Below are positions 1 through 9,123 of a stretch of 64,000 nucleotides of DNA, in pieces (the stretch's first letter is position 1; each line of letters begins with the position of its first letter). Where the stretch lies: positions 1 through 64,000 of the forward strand of contig CBDBON010000003.1 in NCBI GenBank assembly GCA_965208395.1. Reading direction: 5' to 3'. Position numbers and translations under genes: made by a program. The notes below the pieces were generated by a model. The model searched no databases and had not been told where the DNA came from. It saw nothing but the letters and a program-made list of their open reading frames with translations. This stretch comes from CBDBON01 sp965208395 (GTDB lineage: Bacteria > Chloroflexota > Dehalococcoidia > Lucifugimonadales > CBDBON01).

Positions 1-2546
1 TTGCGCCCACGGCCGCTGGTGTGCTTCCATCGTTCAGCGCCGTGGGGAGTCTTTCCCTTGGCCTCAGTCGCGGGAGCTTCGTCTCCTTTCAGCTCTCCCA
101 AGCCTCTGCGATACTCGCTCACCTTCCCATGGCCCTCCGATTCGCCGTGGGCGATCTGCTGGGCCGATAGGGTGTATTCGGATGTCGCGGCGCGAACGCG
201 GGCGGCGACGGCGGAGTCTCCCTCCTCGGGCTTGCGCACCTCCATCGAGAAGGCGGGCATCCGCTCGGTGCCCACGGTGGCGCGGACGTAGCAGTTATGG
301 ACGGGCAGCGACACGATGTCCTCCTCGGTCACCCGGTCCTTGCCCAGCTCCCAGACGAGGTGGCGGGCGTCGGAGCCCGCCACCTGGAAGACGGCCAGGC
401 ACCCTACGTTGGCAAGCAGCGTGTCCCGCATGGTGCGGGAGAGGTCGTCCAGCTTGGCCAGGCTCTGTGTCGCCAGGATGAAGGAGGCTCCGAACTTCCC
501 TAGCTCCGACAGCATCGACTCGTAGTCCACGCCGGGCATCGACTGCATCTCGTCCACGACGACCAGCGCGCCGCGACGCTCTCTGAGAGACAGGCTGCCC
601 TGCTCCCGTATTACGGCGTCCACCAGGTTGAGCAGGGACGCCCCGACAAGGGCGGCCACGTCGCGGCCCACGACCCCCTGGGCGGTGGACACCAGCAGGA
701 TGCCGCCGTCGAGGATGGTCTTGCGAAGGTCGATGGTGGAGCGGCGCTGTCCCAGGATGGCCCTTGCCCTCTTTGAGGATGCGTAGTAGGAGAGACGGGT
801 CTGGACGGGGGCCAGGGCCTCGGCGCGGTACTGGCGGTGCCAGCTGCCGAAGTCCCGCACCCACCATTCGAGTAGGAAGGGGTCGCTCACCTTGGCCAGG
901 ACGGAGTTGCGGTAGGCGTCGTTGGACAACAGCCGCAATCCGTCCAGGATGGTGTGCTGCTCGTCGGCGTCGGTGGCGGGGTGCTCGTTGGCCTCGTGCA
1001 GCGTCTTGACGGTCTGCTCGAGGATGGACTGCATCCTCGGCCCCCACTGTTCCCAGAGGCCCCTGGCGACCCGGACCACAGAGTCAGCGGTGCGGTCCCG
1101 GTCGGTGAAGACGCGGGTGTCCAGCAGGTTGACGCCGGGGGAGCGGGAGGCGTCGGACAGGTCGAGAAGGCGCACCCGGTTGACGAGGGACTCTGGGACC
1201 TGTTCGAGGATGCCCGCCACCAGGTCGGTGTGGGGGTCGATGACGACGATGGCGTCGGAGTCCCTGCCTGCCGCCTTCTCCTTCATCTTGTGAGCGACGA
1301 TGTGGTGCATGAGCGTTGACTTGCCCATGCGGGTGCGGGCCACGTAAAGGTGGTGCCGCCTGAGCAGGTCGTCGGGGAAGTGGACGGGCATTGGTTTGCC
1401 CGCCGTGGTGTCGCCCACCAGCGCCCCGGCTCTGATGCCTCTCGCCGATGGGATGAGACCCTTCGCTCCCGACCGCTCCACCAATGGCGTCTCGTCGCCC
1501 GCTCCGGGCGGGTGCCACAGGCAGGCTGCCTCTCGGACTCCCAGCACGCTGCGCCTCCCCAACAGGCCGGTGCCTGAGGGGTGAAGCACGTTGGAGTCAA
1601 GAACCACCCGCTTGACCTTCCCCACCTTGAGCCTGGCTCCGGCGGGGTTGTCGAAGTGGCGGTAGGCGGCGGCCACCGGCTCAAGCAGCTCGGCCGCGCG
1701 TTGATGTCCCGTGCCGGAGGGCATGATCGCCGTCACCTGTATCTCTGCGTCGAAGGCGATGCGGGAGACCTTCTCCTTGATGAGCAGGGGGTCTTCAACC
1801 CGGTTCCTCGCCTTCTTGAAGCGGTGCCATGCCCAGCCACCGATGCCAAGCCCCAGGGCCGTTCCGATGCCAAGCAGCACCGTCTTCCACGTCTCGCCGC
1901 CCTGCACCCACAGGTAGCCCTGGAGGGCTGCGAGAGCGCCGATGCCGAGGACGGCCATCGTCACCCCGTCCATCTGGAGGGGTTTGGTCTGGTAGGTATA
2001 CGACGGCTCCCGCTGCTCCTGGCCGGGCCGCTTGTGGGCCTTCTCCATGTGGTGCTGGGACCAGTCGGGGCCGAGGGAGTTCAGCTTGAGTTGAGCCACC
2101 ACGCGCTCCCCCTCGTGGAGGGACGACAGCGCGCCCATGAGGGCGATGAGGGGGTCGGAGCCGGGGTCGAGGAGGTCGTCGTCGCGGAAGGTGCGCAGGG
2201 GGACATACTCGGGGCCGTCGGCCCTGAGCGTCATCGACCATGCCTGCTCCCCCTCCCTTAGCCACAGCGGGTCTTCCCAGGGATGCACCTCCTGTATGCG
2301 GGCCTGGGGATAGTGGGCGGCGATCTGGCCCCGCACCACCCGGTCGTCCAGGCACCGCGCCATCAGCGTCACCCCGTCCATGTCCCCGGCAAGCTCCAAA
2401 GAGAAGGGCTCGGGCACCGCGATGGACTGGAGGAGGTTCTCCACGCCCAGCAACGTCCGCTCGCCCGTCCTCGGCGGCGTCACCGCAAGCAGCGCCGGGG
2501 TCTTGTCGTCGCTTCCAAATAGTTTGCGTATCGGGTTCTGTTTCAT
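1..2546 (-). CDS. TraG/VirD4-like conjugation ATPase (C-terminus off window)
   Basis: Reading the minus strand from ATG 2546 gives one open frame of 848 codons to the window edge with no stop, so the gene is partial at its 3' end. A strong Shine-Dalgarno (GGAGGAG) lies just upstream of the ATG. Two hydrophobic segments occur at about residues 190-210 and 215-235. The P-loop ARTRMGKST is near residue 405 and the Walker B LVVVDEMQ near 662. This layout (membrane anchor, then a RecA-like ATPase with late Walker B) fits type IV secretion coupling or DNA-pumping ATPases of the TraG/VirD4/DUF87 group. It lies 48 bp downstream of the VirB4-type gene and is last in the transfer operon as far as seen. 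The exact subfamily is uncertain because the end is missing; ATPase class is secure. Confidence 0.75.
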   Translation of the reverse strand, partial: MKQNPIRKLFGSDDKTPALLAVTPPRTGERTLLGVENLLQSIAVPEPFSLELAGDMDGVTLMARCLDDRVVRGQIAAHYPQARIQEVHPWEDPLWLREGEQAWSMTLRADGPEYVPLRTFRDDDLLDPGSDPLIALMGALSSLHEGERVVAQLKLNSLGPDWSQHHMEKAHKRPGQEQREPSYTYQTKPLQMDGVTMAVLGIGALAALQGYLWVQGGETWKTVLLGIGTALGLGIGGWAWHRFKKARNRVEDPLLIKEKVSRIAFDAEIQVTAIMPSGTGHQRAAELLEPVAAAYRHFDNPAGARLKVGKVKRVVLDSNVLHPSGTGLLGRRSVLGVREAACLWHPPGAGDETPLVERSGAKGLIPSARGIRAGALVGDTTAGKPMPVHFPDDLLRRHHLYVARTRMGKSTLMHHIVAHKMKEKAAGRDSDAIVVIDPHTDLVAGILEQVPESLVNRVRLLDLSDASRSPGVNLLDTRVFTDRDRTADSVVRVARGLWEQWGPRMQSILEQTVKTLHEANEHPATDADEQHTILDGLRLLSNDAYRNSVLAKVSDPFLLEWWVRDFGSWHRQYRAEALAPVQTRLSYYASSKRARAILGQRRSTIDLRKTILDGGILLVSTAQGVVGRDVAALVGASLLNLVDAVIREQGSLSLRERRGALVVVDEMQSMPGVDYESMLSELGKFGASFILATQSLAKLDDLSRTMRDTLLANVGCLAVFQVAGSDARHLVWELGKDRVTEEDIVSLPVHNCYVRATVGTERMPAFSMEVRKPEEGDSAVAARVRAATSEYTLSAQQIAHGESEGHGKVSEYRRGLGELKGDEAPATEAKGKTPHGAERWKHTSGRGR

Positions 2547-2594
2547 TTCTGTTACTCCTCCCTATGTATGGGTCTCTTCTGCGTTTTCGCCGTC

Positions 2595-4817
2595 CTATCG
2601 CTGTCCGCCCGGCCTCCACTCGATCACTGCCGTCTCCTCCGGGGTGGCCTCGATGCGGACGGGGAATCGCTGTCCCCTGGCCAGAAGCAGGCCGTCGCCG
2701 CGCGGGCAGGAGAGCAGCCACCTTTGAAGGTCTTCGGGCAGGTCGAAGGCGTCACCCACGGTGCCTATGGCCGCCGCGTCCTGCTGCAAGAGCAGCTTGA
2801 AGGCGGCGTTCTGGAGAAGCGCCCTCCCCGAATGGCCGGTGATGGTGCGGGACGAGTCCTCGCTAAGGAGGTCCTGAACGTCCTGGGTGATGAACTGCAA
2901 GCCCAGCCGGTGCTTCCTTGCGCGCTTGGCCATGCTCACCATGAAGGCCGCGCCCTCGGGGTGCTGCATGATGCTCCATACCTCGTCCACCACCAGCAGC
3001 CTCGGCTTGGGGTTCTGGGCGGCCGCCGCCCACACCGTCTCGGTGCAGACCATCGCCGCTGCGGGCCTCAGCTCTGGTTCGAGGAGGCGAAGATCGAAGA
3101 CGGTGACCAACGCCTCGTTGCCGAGCAGGTCGTCCCCCTCGTCGGAGAGCAGGTTGCGGAGGCTGCCGGTGGCGAAGGGCCTCAGCAGGTGGGCTATGTC
3201 CGGGGCCTGCCCTTCCAGGTATGTGTAGAAATCGCGGAAGCCTGTGCGCTCGCGGTGTTGGGCGTAGTAGCCCGCCAGGGCGTGGTCCAGGGAGGCCCTG
3301 CGCTCCGCTCCGAGGCTCTCTCCCACCATGACTTCAATGAGCCGCCTGAGGCTGCCGATGCGCTGTAACAGCTCCTCGTCGTCTCCCCGGTCGATGACGA
3401 AGGGGTTCATGCCCTGGCCCTCAACTCCGGGGGACAGCACACGGCCTCCGGCGGCGCGAGCCATGTCCGCGTACTCCCCTTCAGGGTCGATGACGTAGGC
3501 GGTGACGCCGCGCGTCAATCCCCTGAGCACGCCCAGCTTGGTTGCGAAAGACTTGCCGCTGCCCGACCGTGCGAGGACTGCGGTGTTGGCGTTGAGGTGG
3601 GTGCCGTCCCAGGGGTCGTAGACCACCGGGGAGCAGGCCCGCATGTCGATGCCGTAGAGGGTGCCGCTTCTTGTGTCCAGGTCCGGCGGCGAGAAGGGAA
3701 AGAGGCGAGCAAGAGACGATGTGTCCAGCGTCCTCCACTCGGCCACGGCGTTGAGGGCCAGGGGCAAGGTCGATAGCAGCCCCTCCCGCTGCCTGAACGC
3801 CAGGTTGTCGAGCTTGCCGAGAGTGGCGGCAAAATGGGCCTTGGCCCTCTGGGTCATCTCCTTCAGCGACGCCTCGTCCTTGGCGTGGAGGGTCACGGAT
3901 AATGAAGAGTGAAATAGGCGCTCCCTGCCCCTCTGTACCTCGTTCCTGAGCCTGGTCACGTCCTCCAGGGCGATCTCGGCCTCCGGCGACATGGTTCGCC
4001 CCCGCTTGAAGGAGAGTGATTGCGCCGACTCGAATCTGACCTTCTGCCATTCGAGGGTGCGGGCCGCCTGCTCGGCGGGGATCGGCCCCAGATGAATGGA
4101 CAGGTCCATGGGCGCTCCCGCCGCCATGAGTCCTTGCAGGAACCCCGGGGCCAGCGATCTCGGCCACTTGCCCAGGTGAAGGGAGCGGATGAGATGCGTG
4201 CCAATGCGCATGTCGCGCCGGTTGACCTGCACCTCGATCTCTTCGTTCTCGTCCACGTCGATAGGAGACCCACCCAGGGTGGCTGACACAAGGAACATCC
4301 GAAGCTGCCTGCCTCTTAGCGGATGCACGGACAGCCCTGACCTCGCCAGCAGGCCCCGCAGCTCGTCGACGCGGACGTGCTCGCAGACGGCGTAGAAGCG
4401 CCGATCCAGGATGCCGTCCCGGGCCTCCAGGTCGGTCAGCAGCCGGTTCAGCGAGTCGGCGGCGGCTCTCGTCGGCGGCGGCAGGTCGTCGGGTTGGGCC
4501 GCTTGCAGCTTCTCCCTCAGACCGCCAAGGCGCGGCGGGTGCTGGCGCATGAGCAGCTGCACCGGGAAGTCGAGGGCGTTGAGCGCCCCGGCGAAGGCCC
4601 CCAGCTTCGGCTCGTCGATCTCAAGCCCCATCACCTCGCACACTCCCATCTTCACCCCGTCCAGCCGCACGGGGCCGTCCTCCTCCAGGTGCGACAGCAT
4701 GAAGAAGAAGGGCAGACCGGGCGGCGGCTTCGGAACCGGAGCGGTCCCTTCGGGCGGCGCGGCGTCCGCCGTCCGCTCCGTGTTTCGTCTCTTGATTCGT
4801 TCGAGCAGCTCTTTCAA
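2595..4817 (-). CDS. VirB4/TraC-type conjugal transfer ATPase
   Basis: Predicted cytoplasmic ATPase that powers the type IV secretion channel. The frame is open upstream to 4958, but that stretch overlaps the preceding gene. A TTG at 4817 follows GAAGGAG with 9-nt spacing and is the better start, giving 740 residues. The N-terminal half resembles the CagE/TrbE/VirB4 domain. Walker A (ARSGSGKSFATK) is near residue 418 and Walker B (LLVVDEVW) near 608. A late FITQDVQDLL segment and a run of glutamines before the C-terminus are typical of VirB4/TraC proteins. It lies between a pilin-like gene (20-bp gap) and the TraG-like ATPase. Length fits the family. Confidence 0.85.
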   Translation of the reverse strand: MKELLERIKRRNTERTADAAPPEGTAPVPKPPPGLPFFFMLSHLEEDGPVRLDGVKMGVCEVMGLEIDEPKLGAFAGALNALDFPVQLLMRQHPPRLGGLREKLQAAQPDDLPPPTRAAADSLNRLLTDLEARDGILDRRFYAVCEHVRVDELRGLLARSGLSVHPLRGRQLRMFLVSATLGGSPIDVDENEEIEVQVNRRDMRIGTHLIRSLHLGKWPRSLAPGFLQGLMAAGAPMDLSIHLGPIPAEQAARTLEWQKVRFESAQSLSFKRGRTMSPEAEIALEDVTRLRNEVQRGRERLFHSSLSVTLHAKDEASLKEMTQRAKAHFAATLGKLDNLAFRQREGLLSTLPLALNAVAEWRTLDTSSLARLFPFSPPDLDTRSGTLYGIDMRACSPVVYDPWDGTHLNANTAVLARSGSGKSFATKLGVLRGLTRGVTAYVIDPEGEYADMARAAGGRVLSPGVEGQGMNPFVIDRGDDEELLQRIGSLRRLIEVMVGESLGAERRASLDHALAGYYAQHRERTGFRDFYTYLEGQAPDIAHLLRPFATGSLRNLLSDEGDDLLGNEALVTVFDLRLLEPELRPAAAMVCTETVWAAAAQNPKPRLLVVDEVWSIMQHPEGAAFMVSMAKRARKHRLGLQFITQDVQDLLSEDSSRTITGHSGRALLQNAAFKLLLQQDAAAIGTVGDAFDLPEDLQRWLLSCPRGDGLLLARGQRFPVRIEATPEETAVIEWRPGGQR

Positions 4818-4836
4818 CTCGGTTGACTCCTTCGTG

Positions 4837-5169
4837 CTAGGGGGTGGGGAACGGGACGATGCCGCTGCGCAGCAGTGCGGCGACGGCCTTGGCCAGCAGC
4901 ACCAGCACAAGGCCCACGACTGCCATGACCACTGCGGTCTTGGCCCTGCCGCCGCCACGCTCCTCCGCGCCCTCGGCCATCAGGACGAAGCCCGCCCAGA
5001 CGACGGCGAAGACGGCGAGTCCGGCGGCGGCGTAGGCCATTGCGGTCAGCACCGCGTCGAAGGCGGCCAGCATCGCCCGTTCCTCGGCCGGAGCTGCGCC
5101 GACGGTCGCCAGCGCAGCCCCGGTCAGAAGGATTGCCGTCCATGCCCGTCTCACCAGGGCCACTCCCAT
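4837..5169 (-). CDS. Small two-TM membrane protein, VirB2/TrbC pilin-like
   Basis: A 110-residue protein with a short basic N-terminus, a signal-like hydrophobic stretch ending in an Ala-rich region, then two hydrophobic helices separated by a short charged loop (EERGGGRAK). This is the size and topology of VirB2/TrbC-type pilin subunits or accessory membrane proteins of type IV secretion systems. Its ATG lies inside the end of the upstream PrgI-like gene (19-bp overlap), which suggests translational coupling. Sequence identity to known pilins cannot be judged by eye, so the role rests on topology and position beside virB4. It is the second such protein in the operon (the other is at 6858-7142). 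Confidence 0.6.
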   Translation of the reverse strand: MGVALVRRAWTAILLTGAALATVGAAPAEERAMLAAFDAVLTAMAYAAAGLAVFAVVWAGFVLMAEGAEERGGGRAKTAVVMAVVGLVLVLLAKAVAALLRSGIVPFPTP

Positions 5170-6830
5170 CCCAACCGGCGGAACCAGTCGGTCAGGTCGC
5201 CGCCGGGCGTCTGCTCGGCGGGCGGGTCCTCGGGCTCGGGTTCCGGCAGAGTCAGCGCCGCAAAGGCGTCGTCGGACCCGATTTCGGAGGCCAGGGATAG
5301 GGACTCTTCCCTTGTCCTGGCGAGGGGTTCCCGGTCGGTCGTCTCAGCCTTGACGTGCTCGGGATGGACGATGGTGAGGGTCACGTCCCTCTGCACCGTC
5401 TCGCCGGGCACCGACAGGGTGGCGGAGACGGTGTGCTCCGTGGTTGTTCCGTCATCGCTGGTGACGGTGACCGTCTCGCTGACGGTTTGGGTCGTCCCCG
5501 GCCGGTAAAGGCTCACCGTCTCGGTGCGCTTCTCCGTCCGCTCCGGGTGGTGGGTGAGCGTCGTCAGCGAAGGGATGGGGATGCGTAGGCTCGCCTCAAG
5601 GCTCACGTCCACGCTCACGGCGTGAATCGCCTCGCCTGTCGGAACGGCGAGCCGGAAGCTCGTCTCCCCGTCGGGGACGAATGCGACGTTCGCGGTCGAT
5701 GCTCCCGTCGTGGCAACGATCGTTCCCGTGATGGCCGTCACCCCGGCGTCCATGAGCGCCGTCTCGGTGACGCTCTCATGTCCGACCACCGTCTGAAGCT
5801 CGACCGGGTGCTCGACGGCGTCAACGCAGTCGGACTCGACGACGCCGGTGACGGACCCCGGCGTCCAGCCCAGGGATGTAATGCGCAGATCGCATAGCTC
5901 GCCTTCAACGACTGGCAAGGGATAGGGAATCTGCTCGCTCTCGACGGTGAGCGCTCCCGCCTGTCCCAGCACGTCCTCCCACGAGACGGTGAAGGATGGC
6001 ATAGGGCCGTGCAGGGGCAGGGAGTAGTCGATGCGCTCACCCTCTGCGAGAATCGCCGAGCCCCAGAAGCGCAGGGACGTGCCCTGGCTGCCGCCGAAGG
6101 CTCTCACCCGGATGTCCAGGTCGGTGGCGGCTCTGAGCGTCACCGCGGCCCGGTCGCCGGAGACGGCGAGGGCCTCTACGAACACCCTCCGCCCGTCCAC
6201 CGGCTCGGAGACCTCGAAGTCGATCTCGTCCCGCCACGGCTCGTGGCCGTCTGCAAAAACCGATTGGGGGACGGTGGCGGCGGCCGCCACTGCGACGACC
6301 GCCATGACCGCTATCCAACCCTTTGGTCCGTGGCCCTGGCTGTCGCGGCCCGCCTTGCGGGAACGGCGCTTGCCGAACCAGCAGTGGGGTCGGAAGGGCT
6401 TTCTCTCCCCGTTGCGCTTCTGCTTCCTGCGGCGGCGCAGCCTCTTGAGGGCCTTTCCGGCCCGCCTCGCCATCAGCCGCAGGGGGCCGGGGCCGCTCTT
6501 CACCGGCTGCAACGGGGCGGGCGGCTCAGGACGCACCAACCCGGACACCGGGCCTGCATAGACCCGCGCCCCAAGCCGGTACTTGAGGAGGTCGGCGGCC
6601 ACCAGCGGCAGCCGCCGGCCTCCTATCTTTCCCACGACGACGGCGATCCCAGTCAGCCCGAACAGGACGGCGATTCCCATCCGCACCTCGTTCGGCCCCA
6701 CCGGGGCGTAGCGGTATGCGCCGTAGGACAGGGCGCACACCGCTACCACCGCAACGATCTGCGGGAAGGTGAACCACAGCAGCACCCTGTCCTCGGCCTG
6801 CACGTGGGTCGGAACCTCGTGTTCTCTCAT
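5151..6830 (-). CDS. PrgI-like membrane protein fused to a large exported domain
   Basis: The ATG at 6830 follows AAGGGAG and is preferred to the upstream in-frame start at 6851, giving 559 residues. Residues 1-75 carry a PrgI-like cytoplasmic tip and two membrane helices (about 20-42 and 51-68). A very basic stretch follows (about 121-163), then a third hydrophobic segment (171-190) ending in VFADG, which looks like an internal signal peptide or membrane anchor. The remaining 360 residues are Thr/Val/Glu-rich and would lie outside the membrane. PrgI proteins of Gram-positive-type conjugation systems are usually near 120 residues, so this is a fusion. It is encoded between two pilin-like genes, upstream of virB4. 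The role of the exported part is unknown. Confidence 0.6.
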   Translation of the reverse strand: MREHEVPTHVQAEDRVLLWFTFPQIVAVVAVCALSYGAYRYAPVGPNEVRMGIAVLFGLTGIAVVVGKIGGRRLPLVAADLLKYRLGARVYAGPVSGLVRPEPPAPLQPVKSGPGPLRLMARRAGKALKRLRRRRKQKRNGERKPFRPHCWFGKRRSRKAGRDSQGHGPKGWIAVMAVVAVAAAATVPQSVFADGHEPWRDEIDFEVSEPVDGRRVFVEALAVSGDRAAVTLRAATDLDIRVRAFGGSQGTSLRFWGSAILAEGERIDYSLPLHGPMPSFTVSWEDVLGQAGALTVESEQIPYPLPVVEGELCDLRITSLGWTPGSVTGVVESDCVDAVEHPVELQTVVGHESVTETALMDAGVTAITGTIVATTGASTANVAFVPDGETSFRLAVPTGEAIHAVSVDVSLEASLRIPIPSLTTLTHHPERTEKRTETVSLYRPGTTQTVSETVTVTSDDGTTTEHTVSATLSVPGETVQRDVTLTIVHPEHVKAETTDREPLARTREESLSLASEIGSDDAFAALTLPEPEPEDPPAEQTPGGDLTDWFRRLGWEWPW

Positions 6831-6857
6831 TGTTTTTTCTCCCTTGCTCACCTTCGA

Positions 6858-7142
6858 TTAACTGGTTGGCGTGGGCGTGGCCGGGTTGGGCACGTCGATC
6901 TCCACCGGGTTGCCCACCACCGCGTTCATCACCAGTTCCACGACTCCATAGGCCACCATCGCCAGTACGATGCCCGCCAGAGCGGTCATCATGGCGCTCT
7001 TGCCGCGCTCCATCTGGTGGGGCGCTCCCGATGCCGTCAGGTACAGGTAGGCCCCGTAGATGAAGAAGCCCACGCCCACGACTCCCACGATTCCCAGCAG
7101 GATGCCCACCAGGTTCGATATGGTCTGTGTCAGGTTTTCCAT
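6858..7142 (-). CDS. Pilin-like small membrane protein (TrbC/VirB2 type)
   Basis: A 94-residue protein with two long hydrophobic helices (about residues 9-35 and 50-75) joined by a charged loop containing HQMERGKSAM, and a Pro/Thr-rich C-terminal tail. This topology, including the basic loop, matches the TrbC/VirB2 or conjugal pilin-associated families found beside virB4 in Gram-positive-type type IV systems. The ATG is preceded by GAAGGGAGAAAAACAG, a ribosome-binding arrangement nearly identical to that of the next gene, which supports both starts. It lacks an obvious cleavable signal peptide, unlike the protein at 4837-5169. Confidence 0.65.
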   Translation of the reverse strand: MENLTQTISNLVGILLGIVGVVGVGFFIYGAYLYLTASGAPHQMERGKSAMMTALAGIVLAMVAYGVVELVMNAVVGNPVEIDVPNPATPTPTS

Positions 7143-7285
7143 CTGTTTTTCTCCCTTCGTTCTTCGAGCCTTCCGCTCGTCTCTATCGGTTGGTGTCTGT
7201 CAGCTCCGTCACATGCACATCGCTCCGCCTCCGTCGTGGTATCGGTCGGCGCTTGTCTCGTCCGCGCCTGTGGATTTGCTAGTCG

Positions 7286-8266
7286 TTACTCGTTCGCGCT
7301 CCTGGGGGCTTCGCCGCCCATGCCTCCGCCGCCCGACGGGGTCGCCATGGAAGCCGCCGAGCTGAGGCCGCCCGCAGCAGCCGACAGGCCCGCGCTGGCA
7401 GCAACCGCTCCGACCGCAACGCCTCCAGGCCCGCCTGCCGCTCCCCCGGCCATCAGCCCGATGGTCCGGGCCGACCGCACCATCGACGCGGGCAGGTTCA
7501 TCCCGAAGTAGAGCATCGAAAGCCAGGAGTCGAAGGTCCCGGCGTTGCCCAAGAGGGACGGCACCCGGGTTGCCATGTAGACGAAGGCCAGACTCATCAA
7601 GAGCTTCCAGACCAGGTCCTGCACCGGCTCGAAGGCCGCTATCTGCGCCACCTCGTTCAGGAACCCGAACCCCAACGCCAACGCGATGAGCTGGATCGCC
7701 TGCTGGAAGGTGGTCGTCATGAAGAGCCTGAGCCAGTGGCGGCCCCAGCCCGCCGTGTGCGGCAGAATCCACAGCCCCAAGGCGATGGGGGCCAGGGCCA
7801 GGAGGATGTCGATCAACGCAAGGCGCAGGATCATCTGCACGATGACGTAGAGCACGAAGAAGCCGTAGACCAGGTAGAGAAGGGCCAGCAGCAACGCCAT
7901 GCCCACGCTCCCCGCCTGAACTGCGGTGAGCAGAGTCTTGAGGGTTGACCGCAGCATGTCCCCGGCGGTGACGTTCAGTGATACCGCGACGAAGCCGGAC
8001 ACGGCGTCGGCAACGTCGATGACCAGGGCGCACCACCACAGGGAGGACGCGGCGGCCACAAGCCCCAGCACCAGACGGGGGACCATCTCCCGCCATCCGG
8101 CCTGACGGCTGCCAAGGTGCTCGCTGACGATGAACGTGAGGCCCATCCAGCCCAGGATCACGATTAGGGCGCCGGACGTGACGGCCCAGACGACCATCCA
8201 CGCCTGCTGGACAAGGTCGTGGGCGTAGGTGAGGTCGGGAGGAGTCCCGGTGAGGATGTCGCTCAT
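7286..8266 (-). CDS. VirB6/TrbL-like conjugal transfer membrane protein
   Basis: A 326-residue polytopic protein with about six or seven hydrophobic segments, including a long central block (about residues 110-215) and a Gly/Ala/Ser-rich, probably disordered C-terminus from about residue 270. This profile is characteristic of the VirB6/TrbL channel subunits of type IV secretion. It is encoded directly after the exported protein gene (3-bp gap) and before the pilin-like gene, inside the transfer operon. A 143-bp gap follows it. Assignment rests on topology, tail composition and neighbours. Confidence 0.7.
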   Translation of the reverse strand: MSDILTGTPPDLTYAHDLVQQAWMVVWAVTSGALIVILGWMGLTFIVSEHLGSRQAGWREMVPRLVLGLVAAASSLWWCALVIDVADAVSGFVAVSLNVTAGDMLRSTLKTLLTAVQAGSVGMALLLALLYLVYGFFVLYVIVQMILRLALIDILLALAPIALGLWILPHTAGWGRHWLRLFMTTTFQQAIQLIALALGFGFLNEVAQIAAFEPVQDLVWKLLMSLAFVYMATRVPSLLGNAGTFDSWLSMLYFGMNLPASMVRSARTIGLMAGGAAGGPGGVAVGAVAASAGLSAAAGGLSSAASMATPSGGGGMGGEAPRSANE

Positions 8267-8269
8267 GAG

Positions 8270-8884
8270 CTAACTCCCCTCACAGTTGTCGGCGTCCTCC
8301 CCCGAGGCCCGCTCAACGACACCGCACAGCGTCCCGTGGACTCCCTCGATCACCCAGCCGGCTGCGGCCCTGGCCCAACGGGAGGGGTTGAGGGCGCTCA
8401 GAATCTTGTCCCAGATGCGTCCCGGCTGGTGGATGGGGACGACGGCGTAGAAGTCGCCACGGTTGCCGTCCTCGGCCACGGCCAGCATGACCAGCAGGTA
8501 GGCGCGGTCCGGGTCGAGGTCGGGCTGCTCGTCCAGCCTGGGATACTCCCAGGAGTACTCCCAGCCGTCTGAGCGCTTCTTCTCGCCGCCCCGGACCCGG
8601 TACATGGCGGATATCCAGTCGCCGGTGTCGGCGTCTCTGACGGCGTAGAAGAGGTCTTGGAGCTTGCGGTCGAAGAGGGGCCGTGCGACGAACTCGCCGC
8701 CCTTCTTGCGCTCGACGAATTCTCTGCCCTCGTTTACGAGGACGATCTCACTTGCGGGTGGGGATTGGGCCAGGGCGAGGTTGCTGGTGGGGACGGCGAC
8801 CAGCGCCGCCAGCAGCAACGCAATCGCCAGCGGAATGAGCCGCCTGAATGACCGGAGCTTCGATTTCTGCGCCAAGACGTTCAC
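8270..8884 (-). CDS. Exported/membrane-anchored protein of the transfer operon, function unknown
   Basis: A 204-residue protein with a basic N-terminus and one hydrophobic helix (about residues 17-38) ending in ALAQS, consistent with a signal peptide or N-terminal anchor. The rest is hydrophilic and Trp/Tyr/Asp-rich, with no family I recognise. The listed start is GTG 8884, but TTG 8875 has the better ribosome-binding site (GAGAGGTGA, 5-7 nt away). It is the first gene of the transfer module, 3 bp ahead of the VirB6-like gene, and its upstream region is cut by the IS21 element 113 bp away. It may be a secreted accessory or lid protein of the conjugation apparatus; this is inference from position. 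Confidence 0.5.
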   Translation of the reverse strand: MNVLAQKSKLRSFRRLIPLAIALLLAALVAVPTSNLALAQSPPASEIVLVNEGREFVERKKGGEFVARPLFDRKLQDLFYAVRDADTGDWISAMYRVRGGEKKRSDGWEYSWEYPRLDEQPDLDPDRAYLLVMLAVAEDGNRGDFYAVVPIHQPGRIWDKILSALNPSRWARAAAGWVIEGVHGTLCGVVERASGEDADNCEGS

Positions 8885-8970
8885 CTCTCTGCGGTTTCCT
8901 GCAATTCACCGAACTACATGGGTTGCAAAGAGTGTGAACAACAGATATGCGATTCGGAACCTCCCATGTG

Positions 8971-8990
8971 CAGGTGCGGAAATGCACCTG
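8971..8990. repeat. Perfect 7-bp hairpin beside the IS left end
   Basis: CAGGTGC (8971-8977) and GCACCTG (8984-8990) form a perfect stem around a 6-nt loop. It lies 7 bp outside the IS21 left end and upstream of the transfer operon. No T-tract follows on either strand, so it is not a typical intrinsic terminator. Confidence 0.6.
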
Positions 8991-8997
8991 TCTGTAT

Positions 8998-9051
8998 TGT
9001 TAGTGCTAACTCTAAACTGACCCAGTAGCGCTAATTTGGAATTGACCCACC
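8998..9051 (+). repeat. IS21 left terminal inverted repeat with two internal binding repeats
   Basis: The left end contains two about 20-bp degenerate direct repeats of the form GCTAAnTnnnAntTGACCC, separated by 5 bp (AGTAG). The same arrangement is found in the right end. Tandem repeats at both ends are typical transposase-binding sites of IS21 elements. Confidence 0.85.
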
Positions 9052-9123
9052 CCGATAGCGGACGCATCTTCGTCGGGAAACCGATTAGGAGGTGCAGCAA
9101 GTCAAATGATAGGAGGTGGGTTA

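Noticed and set aside
295..1047. Minus-strand frame with high Arg/Pro/Gly in the first kilobase
   Set aside because: The frame that continues unbroken from ATG 2546 with Walker motifs is the real gene; this one is an out-of-frame shadow.
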